6,913 bases of DNA from an uncultured Butyricicoccus sp. (GTDB lineage: Bacteria; Bacillota; Clostridia; Oscillospirales; Butyricicoccaceae): NCBI GenBank assembly GCA_947575935.1, contig CANPPM010000145.1:1-6913 (forward strand). The letters run 5' to 3'. Positions 1-5,631 of the stretch are shown in pieces. Both the position numbers and the translations under genes were made by a program. Positions within the stretch are counted from its first letter, which is position 1. Each line of letters starts with the position of its first letter. The notes under the pieces are model-generated. The model searched no databases. It worked only from the letters and a program-made list of their open reading frames with translations, and had not been told where the DNA came from.

Positions 1-1
1 T

Positions 2-1321
2 TTGTCCCAGCTGAGCGGGGGGAACGACGAAGCTTCAAGCCGCGTGATCACTGGCGAAACAGGCGCGACAGAGTTTACCATCGATGGGGCGAAAATGCTG
101 GTAGCCTTTTCCCCCATCCGCGGTACACAATGGTCACTGGTCATCCAAATCCCAAAATCCGATTACGATCATTTTATCAATGGGGCAATGCTGGTAGCGG
201 TGTTCGCAACAGCGGCTTTCCTGGCCGTCTCCATCCTGCTGGTGCTGCGGCTGTCCCAGTCCATCTCGCATCCGGTCAAACGCGTCACCGACCGAATGGT
301 TGCCCTGTCCGGCGGAGATCTGCACACAGAGGTCATTCCCGTTCATACTGGAGACGAACTTGAGATGCTGACCACAACGCTGAGGGACACGGTGGAAAGC
401 GTCAACCGGTACATATCCGATATTCAGCAGGTGCTGACGCAGGTTGCTGCCGGCAATCTTTGTATCGAACCTCAGGTAGCGTATAAAGGGGATTTTGCCC
501 TAATCCGCAGCAGTCTGGGTACGATCCTGCAGTCAATGGACGAGACCCTCTCCGGCTTCCGCGCCGCAGCCGACCGGCTTGCGGGTATGGCAGAAGAGCT
601 GAACGGCCAATCGGCACAGCTGTATCAAGCCTCCCAAGCGCAGACTCGGTCGGCAGGGGATCTGGTGCATGAAGTTTCCCATGTCAAGGAGCAGCTGGAC
701 AATGTCACCGAGAGCAGCGGACAGACCCGGTCCAAATCAGAGGAGATCACACAGTGCGTCCAGGAGGCCGGCGGCCGAATGTCCGCGCTGACCTCAGCGA
801 TGAATGAAATCAGCAACAATGCACAGGAAATCACGAAAATTGCCAAAGCAATTGAAGACATTTCATTCCAAACCAATATTTTAGCAATCAATGCCTCTGT
901 GGAAGCCGCCCGTGCCGGGGAAGCCGGAAAGGGCTTTGCCGTGGTTGCAGACGAGGTGAAGCAGCTGGCATCCAAGAGCGCCGAGGCGGCCCAGACCGCT
1001 ACGTCTGTCGTCGAAAACACCAGCAGCGTTATTCAGACCGGCGTTCGACTAACGGCCGATACGGCAGGCGCGTTCCAGGCGATTTCAACGGTCTCTGCGC
1101 AGATCGGCGAAATTTCGGATCGGCTAGTGAACGCAGTCCATGGCCAGCAAAGCGCCTTGTCCGTCATGGAGGAGCGGATTGCCGCCATTTCCGGCATCGC
1201 AGATCAAAACCTGCAGAATGCAGGCGGGACAGAACAGTCCAGCGGCCTGTTGGCCAAAGAGGCTGAAGCACTGCGCGCTCGGGTAAAAAAGTTTGCGTTA
1301 AAGGAGGACCGCAAGGGATGA
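2..1321 (+). CDS. Methyl-accepting chemotaxis protein, C-terminal part (5' end outside window)
   Basis: This is a membrane chemoreceptor that signals to the CheA/CheW array. The reading frame is open at the left edge, so the N-terminus and most of the extracellular sensor are missing. Of the 439 residues visible, about 15-55 resemble the last strands of a Cache-type sensor (SPIRGTQWSLVIQIPKSDY). Residues 61-84 form a membrane helix and about 85-140 a HAMP domain (SHPVKRVTDRM...GGDL). A second HAMP-like stretch lies at about 141-185, and the rest is the long coiled-coil signalling domain. Its conserved hairpin tip is clear at residues 284-322 (EDISFQTNILAINASVEAAR, then GKGFAVVADEVKQLA). The end (KKFALKEDRKG) lacks an NWETF-type pentapeptide for CheR/CheB tethering. 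The stop overlaps the next start by 4 bases, so it is probably coupled to the lipoprotein gene. The ligand cannot be told. The family call is very safe. Confidence 0.96.
   Translation: MSQLSGGNDEASSRVITGETGATEFTIDGAKMLVAFSPIRGTQWSLVIQIPKSDYDHFINGAMLVAVFATAAFLAVSILLVLRLSQSISHPVKRVTDRMVALSGGDLHTEVIPVHTGDELEMLTTTLRDTVESVNRYISDIQQVLTQVAAGNLCIEPQVAYKGDFALIRSSLGTILQSMDETLSGFRAAADRLAGMAEELNGQSAQLYQASQAQTRSAGDLVHEVSHVKEQLDNVTESSGQTRSKSEEITQCVQEAGGRMSALTSAMNEISNNAQEITKIAKAIEDISFQTNILAINASVEAARAGEAGKGFAVVADEVKQLASKSAEAAQTATSVVENTSSVIQTGVRLTADTAGAFQAISTVSAQIGEISDRLVNAVHGQQSALSVMEERIAAISGIADQNLQNAGGTEQSSGLLAKEAEALRARVKKFALKEDRKG
1302..1307 (+). promoter_or_regulatory. Ribosome binding site AGGAGG of the lipoprotein gene
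   Basis: A perfect AGGAGG lies inside the last codons of the chemoreceptor gene, 10 bases before the ATG at 1318. It fixes the lipoprotein start and supports independent initiation as well as coupling through the ATGA overlap. Confidence 0.8.
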
Positions 1322-1758
1322 AACGGATGATCGGAGGCATTCTGCTGCTTCTGCTGCTGGGAACGTTAACTGCCTGCAGCGGGCAGGCGACCCTTCAGGA
1401 CGGCTACTACACCGCACAGGCAGCGCAGTTCAGCCACGGATGGAAGGAATATATCACCGTCCTAGTGAAGGATGGAAGCATCGTCTCTGTGGAATATAAT
1501 GCAGAAAACGCGAGCGGATTTATTAAGAGCTGGGACAACGCCTATATGCAGAACATGCTCCATTCGAACGGCACGTATCCCAACGAATATACCCGTTATT
1601 ATGCTGGGCAGCTTTTAGAGGGCCAGGGGGAAGCGCCGATCGACGCGTTGTCTGGGGCGTCTTCCTCTCACGGGTCTTTTCAGATGCTTGCCGCCGCTGT
1701 GCTTGAACAGGCCCGGCAGGGCGACTCCAGCATTCGGATTGTGGACACCGCTGACTAA
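1318..1758 (+). CDS. FMN-binding-domain-like lipoprotein (COG4939/TpN15-like)
   Basis: This 146-residue protein is exported and lipid-anchored. It begins with a charged start (MKRM), a Leu-rich hydrophobic core (residues 5-16) and a lipobox LTAC with Cys20 as the lipidation site. The mature part follows the FMN-binding domain pattern: an early DGYYTA motif, GW...VTVLVKDGSIVSVEY-like strands, then NASGFIKSWD...Y...M and a C-terminal D109-A-L-S112-G-A-S115-S-S motif. In flavinylated relatives this last motif is usually D-x-x-[ST]-G-A-T, where the Thr carries covalent FMN attached by ApbE. Here the acceptor position is Ser115, so flavinylation is uncertain. The start is fixed by AGGAGG 10 bases upstream and overlaps the chemoreceptor stop (ATGA). 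The context suggests a partner of the chemoreceptor, perhaps a periplasmic-side redox or ligand sensor, but this is inferred. The domain family is likely; the biochemical role is unknown. Confidence 0.85.
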   Translation: MKRMIGGILLLLLLGTLTACSGQATLQDGYYTAQAAQFSHGWKEYITVLVKDGSIVSVEYNAENASGFIKSWDNAYMQNMLHSNGTYPNEYTRYYAGQLLEGQGEAPIDALSGASSSHGSFQMLAAAVLEQARQGDSSIRIVDTAD

Positions 1759-2051
1759 ATCTGTCGGAAACCCGCGTCGACCCCCTTGCAGTCCGTCAGG
1801 AGGGTCCTGCGGAAAACCGCCTGACGCTGCGCGCGCTGCAGGCGGATGATACGCTTTATCAAAACGGCAGCGGCCTCAAACGCGTTGTGGCCGGTGCTTT
1901 TTTGGGTTGGTATATGGCCGTAAAAGGGCTTTTTAACCGACTGCCGTACAAAAAAAAACGCCGCTCCCTGAAAATGTATTTTTTGTCGATTTCGGTCTGC
2001 AGGCATCAAAAACCTGTAAATATAGGATATCATAAAGTTATCTTATTATGA
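1755..2051 (+). pseudogene. Startless coding-like frame, possible gene remnant
   Basis: One + frame stays open for 98 codons between the TGA at 1752-1754 and the TGA at 2049-2051. Its first ~45 codons have GC-rich third positions like the neighbouring genes and read like protein (e.g. RLTLRALQADDTLYQNG, then GLKRVVAGAFLGWYMAVKGL). It has no ATG/GTG/TTG start with an SD ahead of that part, and the end is AT-rich and unconvincing. A run of nine A at 1950-1958 lies inside. It may be a decayed gene fragment or simply open by chance. I recognise no family. The opposite strand is also open here (about 92 codons) but looks less protein-like. Confidence 0.22.
1794..1826 (+). terminator. Hairpin after the chemoreceptor-lipoprotein pair
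   Basis: The arms CGTCAGG (1794-1800) and CCTGACG (1820-1826) are perfect inverted repeats. An inner GCGG-AAAA-CCGC hairpin (1809-1820) shares one base with the outer arm, so the two can stack with a bulge. It begins 36 bases past the lipoprotein stop, as expected for the end of a transcript. No U tract follows, so an intrinsic terminator is not proven; it may protect the 3' end instead. Confidence 0.35.
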
Positions 2052-2503
2052 AAGGTGCGCCGCAGATTATGACATTCAATCCAGAAATTTTAATCCGCTC
2101 CATCCTTGGTCCGGCACGCGGGGATATCCGCCCGCTGGCCTATGCAGTTGATTTGACTGCAAACCGGCTTTTTATTCAGCACATGGTGATGGATGACCTT
2201 CAGCTGATCAAAGACATTTATTATGAGACTGCACGGATCATCCGCCAGGAACCCAAATCAACCACGCGCCGAGTAGAACGCCTCGCAAACCGCTGCCGGG
2301 ATAAGATTGTTGCAGAAGACTGGGTACTCCAATATACCGGAAAGCCGGTCAGCGATATCGACAGCCCGCGTACAATGATCCTGTATCTGGCCGTATATGC
2401 CTATTTCGGCAGGCCGTATTACGATGTGCTGGCCGAACGGCCAGATTTGTTTACCGGCCAAGTTCCATCGCCTTCCCCACCGCAGAGCTGCCGGCGGCCG
2501 TGA
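2048..2503 (+). CDS. Stand-alone Spo0A C-terminal-domain-like DNA-binding protein
   Basis: This protein of 151 residues from the first ATG (144 from the ATG at 2069) resembles the DNA-binding effector domain of Spo0A. The segment from about residue 16 to 90 follows its pattern: helix ILIRSILG, a GDIRPLAYAVDLT stretch, then LIKDIYYETARII and the recognition region STTRRVERLANRCRD (about 71-85). B. subtilis Spo0A has TTASRVERAIRHA at the matching place. No receiver domain or Asp phosphorylation site precedes it. The ~60 residues after the HTH (about 90-151) are less like Spo0A and end in a Pro-rich tail. The start is uncertain: the ATG at 2048 has no clear SD, while the one at 2069 has AAAGGTG about 11 bases ahead. 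It is probably a single-gene transcript, with hairpins on both sides. It could bind 0A-like boxes as a regulator or antagonist; that is inference. Confidence 0.72.
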   Translation: MKGAPQIMTFNPEILIRSILGPARGDIRPLAYAVDLTANRLFIQHMVMDDLQLIKDIYYETARIIRQEPKSTTRRVERLANRCRDKIVAEDWVLQYTGKPVSDIDSPRTMILYLAVYAYFGRPYYDVLAERPDLFTGQVPSPSPPQSCRRP

Positions 2504-2569
2504 CCCGACGCAGCAGGCCGGTTTCCAAGGGAAGCCGATGCCTATAGGACATCCTTTCAGTTTTAACCT

Positions 2570-2614
2570 CCCCCGCTGCCGTACCGCAAGAAGAGGCAGC
2601 TGCGGTACGGGGGG
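2570..2614. terminator. Strong hairpin between convergent genes, possible bidirectional terminator
   Basis: CCGTACCGCA (2579-2588) and TGCGGTACGG (2601-2610) form a perfect 10-bp stem with a 12-base loop. Beyond a GCTG bulge, C-rich 2570-2574 can pair with G-rich 2610-2614. It sits between the stops of the Spo0A-like gene and the AraC gene, which are transcribed towards each other. Neither side has a clear T tract, so it may pause or protect transcripts rather than terminate alone. Confidence 0.45.
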
Positions 2615-2625
2615 CCGTGCTTCCG

Positions 2626-3474
2626 TCAGCCGAGGGGCAGATCCCTGAACTTGCGCGGAGAGATACCAATCCGTTCGGTAAAGGCGCCGGTAAAACTGGA
2701 TTCACTCCCATAACCAACCTCTGCCGCGATCGTTTTGATGGGCAAGGTGGTTGTTTTTAGTAAGTGCTTCGCCCGGTTCATCCGGACTTGTATGATATAT
2801 TCATGGGGGGAATGCTGCAGCTCTGCGCGAAACAGCCGGACAAGATGCGGCGGACTGATATGGACTTCTGCAGCGATGCGCTTTAAGCTCAGATTTTCGC
2901 TTAAATGATCCTGAATGAATTTTACAGCCTGCTGTGCCGGATGTACGGCTTCGGAAGAATTCAAACGGCTTTCCGGCATCAAATCGCATAGGACGCTGTG
3001 CAGCAGTTTGGACTGCTCCGCATCATGAATGCACTGCCCCGTAGAAAACTGCGAAACCAGGGAACGGATCGATTTTGCCGCTTTGGGATTGTTGGCGGTA
3101 TGGTGTACGATTCCGCCCGCCAAACGCGTTAAATAGTCGCAGAGTTCAAAGCTGTTTACGCCCGACACATGCAGCCAATAAAACTCCACATAGTTCGGGG
3201 TGTCATAATACTGCGGAAAGGTACCGTCAAGCAGTACCAGATCGTTTGCGTGAGCACAATCGGATTTCCCGCGATATTGCAGATGCATTTCCCCCTTTTC
3301 AATCAGCATCAGCAGCAGGCAGTCCATATAATTCCGACGAATTCTATAGTTATACTCACAGAAATAGTGCCCGCAGCAGCCGACATAATAAAACAACCGT
3401 TCGGTCTGCGGCGAGACCGTATTAAAAAAAATTTCCGAACCAGGAAGCACGCCGGCTTCATTTTGACAGAGCAC
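2626..3474 (-). CDS. AraC-family transcriptional regulator
   Basis: This DNA-binding regulator probably controls the divergent symporter/URO-D-like genes. It has 282 residues when read from the GTG at 3472-3474. Residues about 35-110 are a cupin-like sensing domain (NYRIRRNYMDCLLLMLIEKG, then HLQYRGK...NDLVLLDGTFPQYY). The C-terminal ~100 residues carry the two AraC helix-turn-helix units: HTH1 at about 195-218 (LSLKRIAAEVHISPPHLVRLF) and HTH2 at about 245-277 (PIKTIAAEVGYGSESSFTGAF, then GISPRKFR). The GTG is preferred because GGGAGGG (3481-3487) lies 6 bases ahead of it. A longer version from the TTG at 3531 would be translated from the promoter itself. The sensing domain has a Cys-rich patch (CCGHYFC, residues 33-39). 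The ligand is unknown. Family certain, start likely, target inferred from gene order. Confidence 0.95.
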   Translation of the reverse strand: MLCQNEAGVLPGSEIFFNTVSPQTERLFYYVGCCGHYFCEYNYRIRRNYMDCLLLMLIEKGEMHLQYRGKSDCAHANDLVLLDGTFPQYYDTPNYVEFYWLHVSGVNSFELCDYLTRLAGGIVHHTANNPKAAKSIRSLVSQFSTGQCIHDAEQSKLLHSVLCDLMPESRLNSSEAVHPAQQAVKFIQDHLSENLSLKRIAAEVHISPPHLVRLFRAELQHSPHEYIIQVRMNRAKHLLKTTTLPIKTIAAEVGYGSESSFTGAFTERIGISPRKFRDLPLG

Positions 3475-3480
3475 ATCGAG

Positions 3481-3487
3481 CCCTCCC
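3481..3487 (-). promoter_or_regulatory. Ribosome binding site (GGGAGGG) that decides the AraC GTG start
   Basis: Read on the - strand, GGGAGGG is followed by CTCGAT and then the in-frame GTG, a spacing of 6 bases. An ATG overlapping this GTG is out of frame, so GTG is the sensible start. Confidence 0.75.
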
Positions 3488-3502
3488 TTGATATAAATAT
3501 TT

Positions 3503-3531
3503 ATTATATCATGTTCTTCTAGAATACACAA
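3503..3531 (-). promoter_or_regulatory. Extended -10 promoter of the AraC gene
   Basis: On the - strand there is a perfect -10 TATAAT (3503-3508) preceded by TG-A, which makes an extended -10. A weak -35 TTGTGT (3526-3531) lies 17 bases upstream. Transcription would start near 3496, giving a leader of about 20 bases with the SD. Confidence 0.65.
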
Positions 3532-3604
3532 TCAGAAAACAGAAAAATAACTTTAGAAAACCGATCTGATTTTTTGGCGGTAGAAAAACAAATTTTTGAA
3601 TTCT

Positions 3605-3717
3605 GCACAAAGCGAAAAAACGGCATGCGCCGATTTCTAAACTCTTTCCGGTAAAGAAATCCGAAAATAGCATATCGCACAAAACCAGTGTGCAATATGC
3701 GAAACGATTTGCACAAA
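3605..3717 (+). repeat. Three GCACAAA direct repeats, candidate regulator half-sites
   Basis: GCACAAA occurs at 3605-3611, 3677-3683 and 3711-3717, all in the same orientation. The related CACACAAAG is at about 3829-3837. AraC-family proteins often bind directly repeated half-sites, so these could be contacts for the adjacent regulator. The words are short and may be chance in AT-rich DNA. Confidence 0.3.
3670..3700. promoter_or_regulatory. Inverted repeat, candidate operator in the divergent region
   Basis: The arms GCATATCGCACA (3670-3681) and TGTGCAATATGC (3689-3700) are complementary at 11 of 12 positions, around a 7-base centre. It lies upstream of the symporter promoter, between the two divergent genes, as expected for a dimeric regulator site. 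No T tract follows, and it is not at the end of a gene. Confidence 0.45.
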
Positions 3718-3767
3718 CAGCGCAATAAATCCTGTACAAAGCCTAGCTTTTAAGCGCTGCGCGGCGC

Positions 3768-3796
3768 TTGCGCCGATCGTTTTTCTGTGATAAACT
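3768..3796 (+). promoter_or_regulatory. Candidate promoter of the symporter gene
   Basis: The -35 TTGCGC (3768-3773), a 17-base spacer and the -10 TAAACT (3791-3796) with an extended TG one base ahead fit a weak sigma-A promoter that would need activation. The inverted repeat AAGCGC/GCGCTT (3752-3769) touches the -35. The leader would be about 89 bases. No known riboswitch motif was seen in it. Confidence 0.42.
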
Positions 3797-3820
3797 ACGG
3801 CTATGAAATTCCGGAACCCC

Positions 3821-3832
3821 TGTGACGTCACA
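3821..3832. promoter_or_regulatory. Perfect palindrome TGTGACGTCACA, candidate operator
   Basis: This 12-bp perfect palindrome lies about 25 bases downstream of the -10 of the candidate symporter promoter, a repressor-like position. It resembles CRP/FNR half-sites (TGTGA/TCACA), but with a 2-base instead of a 6-base centre, so it is not a standard site of that family. Confidence 0.4.
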
Positions 3833-3850
3833 CAAAGTCTTTCCGTGATT

Positions 3851-3870
3851 TTGAGAAAATTTGAGAAGAA
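3851..3870 (+). repeat. Imperfect tandem 10-mer before the symporter SD
   Basis: TTGAGAAAAT is followed at once by TTGAGAAGAA (8 of 10 identical), just before the SD. It may be simple purine-rich leader sequence that keeps the ribosome binding site unstructured. Confidence 0.3.
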
Positions 3871-3875
3871 GAAGC

Positions 3876-3881
3876 AGGAGG
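3876..3881 (+). promoter_or_regulatory. Ribosome binding site AGGAGG of the symporter gene
   Basis: A perfect AGGAGG lies 10 bases ahead of the ATG at 3892 and fixes the symporter start. Confidence 0.8.
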
Positions 3882-3891
3882 AACACAACAG

Positions 3892-5505
3892 ATGTTTACA
3901 ATCCTAACCTTTGTGGGCTTCACTTTGCTGGTGGCGTTCATATCCTGGTACCGGACACGCAACGACAATCTGGATACGCAGGAGGGATATTTCCTCGCGG
4001 GGCGCGGACTGTCCGGGCTGGTTATTGCAGGCTCGCTGGAACTGACAAACCTGTCAACCGAACAGCTTGTCGGCCAGTCGGGACAGAGCTACGCAACAAA
4101 TATGGGGGCTATGAATTGGTCTGTCAGCGCAAGTTTTGCGCTGCTTTGCCTGGCGATGATTTTTCTGCCGCGCTATCTGAAGTCCGGCATTACAACAATT
4201 CCCGAATTTTTAGAGCAGCGGTATGACACGACGGTGAAGCGCATTATCTCATTTCTGTTCTTGTTGGGATATCTGCTGACCTATCTGCCAACGGTACTGT
4301 ATTCGGGCGCGCTGGCGTTCAATCGTATTTTTAACCTGGATACGCTGTTGGGGCTGAGCCAATTCACGACGATCGCGCTATTGTGCTTCGGCATCGGGTT
4401 GACCGGCGCGATTTATGCGATTTTTGGCGGCCTGAAGGCAGTTGCAGTATCCGATACCATCAATGGGATCGGCCTGCTGGTCGGCGGGTTCCTGGTGCCG
4501 GTCCTTGCTGTCTGCATGCTGGGCGAAGGAAACTTCTTTGCAGGACTGGGTGATTTCGTCGCCAATGTCCCGGCAGAAAAGTTTAACTCCATCAATCCGG
4601 CAAACGCGCTTCCGCCAATGGTACCCTGGCCGGTACTTTTCCTGGGCATGACGTTTAATAACCTATTCTATTGGTGCACAAATCAATCGATTATACAGCG
4701 CGCGCTCGCAGGAAAAAGCCTGGCAGACTCGCAAAAGGGCGCGATTTTTACCGGATTTCTCAAGCTGGTCGACCCGTTTTTCATCACGATCTGCGGTCTT
4801 CTGGCATACCGTTTCTTTGGCGACTCCCTGATGGATAATACGGACGCAGCCTATCCGATGCTGGTTGCCCGCGTCATTCCGGGCGTACTGCTGGGTTTCT
4901 TTGCAGCGGTGCTGTTTGGCGCGATCCTATCCTCGTTCAACTCCGCGCTAAACAGCTGCGTGACGCTGTACACACTGGATTTCCACCGTCCAATCTTCAA
5001 TAAGACCTGCGATGATAAGCACCTAGTCAAGATCGGCCAGCGGTTTGGCTCCGCACTGGCTGTCGTCGCGATTGTTGTCGCACCATTCGTCATCAACGCC
5101 CCTTCCGGCCTGTACGATTTCCTGCAGGACTGCTTTGGGTTCTATTCCATGCCGATTTTGGCAACGGTGCTGTGCGGCTTTTACTCTAAGAGGATTCCGG
5201 CAGCCGCCCCTAAAATTACGTTGGCGGCCCACGTTGTACTTTATGCGCTCTCCCATTTACTGCCGTTTGCCGGCGTTAACGTCCATTACCTGTGGATCCT
5301 GTCCGTGCTGTTCATCGTTGATATGCTGATCATGCTGGCAGTGGGCAAATGGAAGCCGCGGGATACGGACTTTGTGTTGGAAGACGTCGGCGCAGTCGAC
5401 CTTACACCGTGGAAATTTGCAAAACCAGCCTGCGTACTCTGCTTCGTCTGCATGCTGGGGGTTTACTTCCTGTTCTCGCCGCTTGGACTGGCTTCCATGC
5501 TGTGA
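3892..5505 (+). CDS. Sodium:solute symporter (SSS family, YidK/vSGLT-like)
   Basis: This inner-membrane transporter of 537 residues couples solute uptake to a sodium gradient. The sequence closely follows E. coli YidK (about 570 residues), a member of the SGLT branch. Shared segments are the first helix (FVGFTLLVA, 8-16), GYFLAGR (32-38), SLELTNLSTEQLVGQSGQ (48-65) in the unwound first core helix, and IFLPRYLKSGITTIPEFLEQ (90-109). Further along come LPTVLYSGALAFN, the NGIGLLVGGF region, FYWCTNQSIIQRALAGKSLA, and FFAAVLFGAILSSFNSALNS in the sodium-site helix. It is hydrophobic throughout, consistent with 13-14 membrane helices, and appears intact. The C-terminus is shorter than in YidK. It is divergent from the AraC gene and followed by a URO-D-like gene, so it probably imports the substrate handled by that protein. 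The substrate cannot be read from sequence: this branch includes sugar carriers, but betaine-like or other solutes are possible. Confidence 0.93.
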   Translation: MFTILTFVGFTLLVAFISWYRTRNDNLDTQEGYFLAGRGLSGLVIAGSLELTNLSTEQLVGQSGQSYATNMGAMNWSVSASFALLCLAMIFLPRYLKSGITTIPEFLEQRYDTTVKRIISFLFLLGYLLTYLPTVLYSGALAFNRIFNLDTLLGLSQFTTIALLCFGIGLTGAIYAIFGGLKAVAVSDTINGIGLLVGGFLVPVLAVCMLGEGNFFAGLGDFVANVPAEKFNSINPANALPPMVPWPVLFLGMTFNNLFYWCTNQSIIQRALAGKSLADSQKGAIFTGFLKLVDPFFITICGLLAYRFFGDSLMDNTDAAYPMLVARVIPGVLLGFFAAVLFGAILSSFNSALNSCVTLYTLDFHRPIFNKTCDDKHLVKIGQRFGSALAVVAIVVAPFVINAPSGLYDFLQDCFGFYSMPILATVLCGFYSKRIPAAAPKITLAAHVVLYALSHLLPFAGVNVHYLWILSVLFIVDMLIMLAVGKWKPRDTDFVLEDVGAVDLTPWKFAKPACVLCFVCMLGVYFLFSPLGLASML

Positions 5506-5517
5506 TCTGGTTTTATA

Positions 5518-5546
5518 CAGCCGCCCTCCGGAAAGCGCGGCGGCTG
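5518..5546 (+). terminator. Hairpin after the symporter gene
   Basis: CAGCCGCC (5518-5525) and GGCGGCTG (5539-5546) form a perfect 8-bp GC-rich stem with a 13-base loop, 13 bases after the symporter stop. No T tract follows, so it may be a weak terminator or an mRNA-stabilising end that lowers expression of the downstream gene. Confidence 0.45.
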
Positions 5547-5554
5547 CGGAACAT

Positions 5555-5584
5555 AAGGATTGCCATTAGCAGACGGTAATCCTT
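5555..5584 (+). other. Second hairpin in the symporter/URO-D-like spacer
   Basis: AAGGATTGCC (5555-5564) and GGTAATCCTT (5575-5584) pair over 10 bp with one G-U wobble, around a 10-base loop. A G-U pair in place of a DNA-level match suggests an RNA structure. It lies 8 bases after the first hairpin and about 30 bases before the SD of the next gene. It could set processing or differential expression within one operon. No promoter is clear between the two genes. Confidence 0.4.
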
Positions 5585-5612
5585 CCCAAACACTCTATTA
5601 CCTGTAATTTCA

Positions 5613-5619
5613 GAAAGGA
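5613..5619 (+). promoter_or_regulatory. Ribosome binding site (GAAAGGA) of the URO-D-like gene
   Basis: GAAAGGA ends 12 bases before the ATG, slightly longer than ideal. An in-frame GTG at 5623 is too close to it to be the start. Confidence 0.55.
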
Positions 5620-5631
5620 CTTGTGATCAAA

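Larger units (their letters stand above)
3532..3767. other. AT-rich divergent intergenic region
   Basis: This stretch has no convincing gene. Short - strand open frames cross it, but they are Phe/Cys-rich, lack SDs and overlap the AraC promoter. It is rich in AGAAAA words (3533-3590) and carries the inverted repeat and GCACAAA repeats listed separately. Its likely job is to house operators for the two divergent transcripts. Confidence 0.6.

Noticed and set aside
2397..2648. Alternative + frame over the end of the Spo0A-like gene
   Set aside because: Arg/Pro-rich low-quality sequence that runs into the hairpin; no SD.
3475..3531. Longer AraC protein starting at TTG 3531
   Set aside because: The first 19 codons overlap the TATAAT and -35 elements, and the TTG has no SD. 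The GTG at 3472-3474 has GGGAGGG at proper distance.
3821..3832. Classical CRP/FNR binding site
   Set aside because: The TGTGA/TCACA halves are separated by 2 bases instead of 6.
3509..3888. Short - strand open frames in the divergent region
   Set aside because: Phe/Cys/Arg-rich, no SD, overlap promoters and operators, and resemble no family.
3797..3891. Cobalamin or other riboswitch in the symporter leader
   Set aside because: The leader is under 100 bases and shows no B12-box-like or other recognised aptamer motif.
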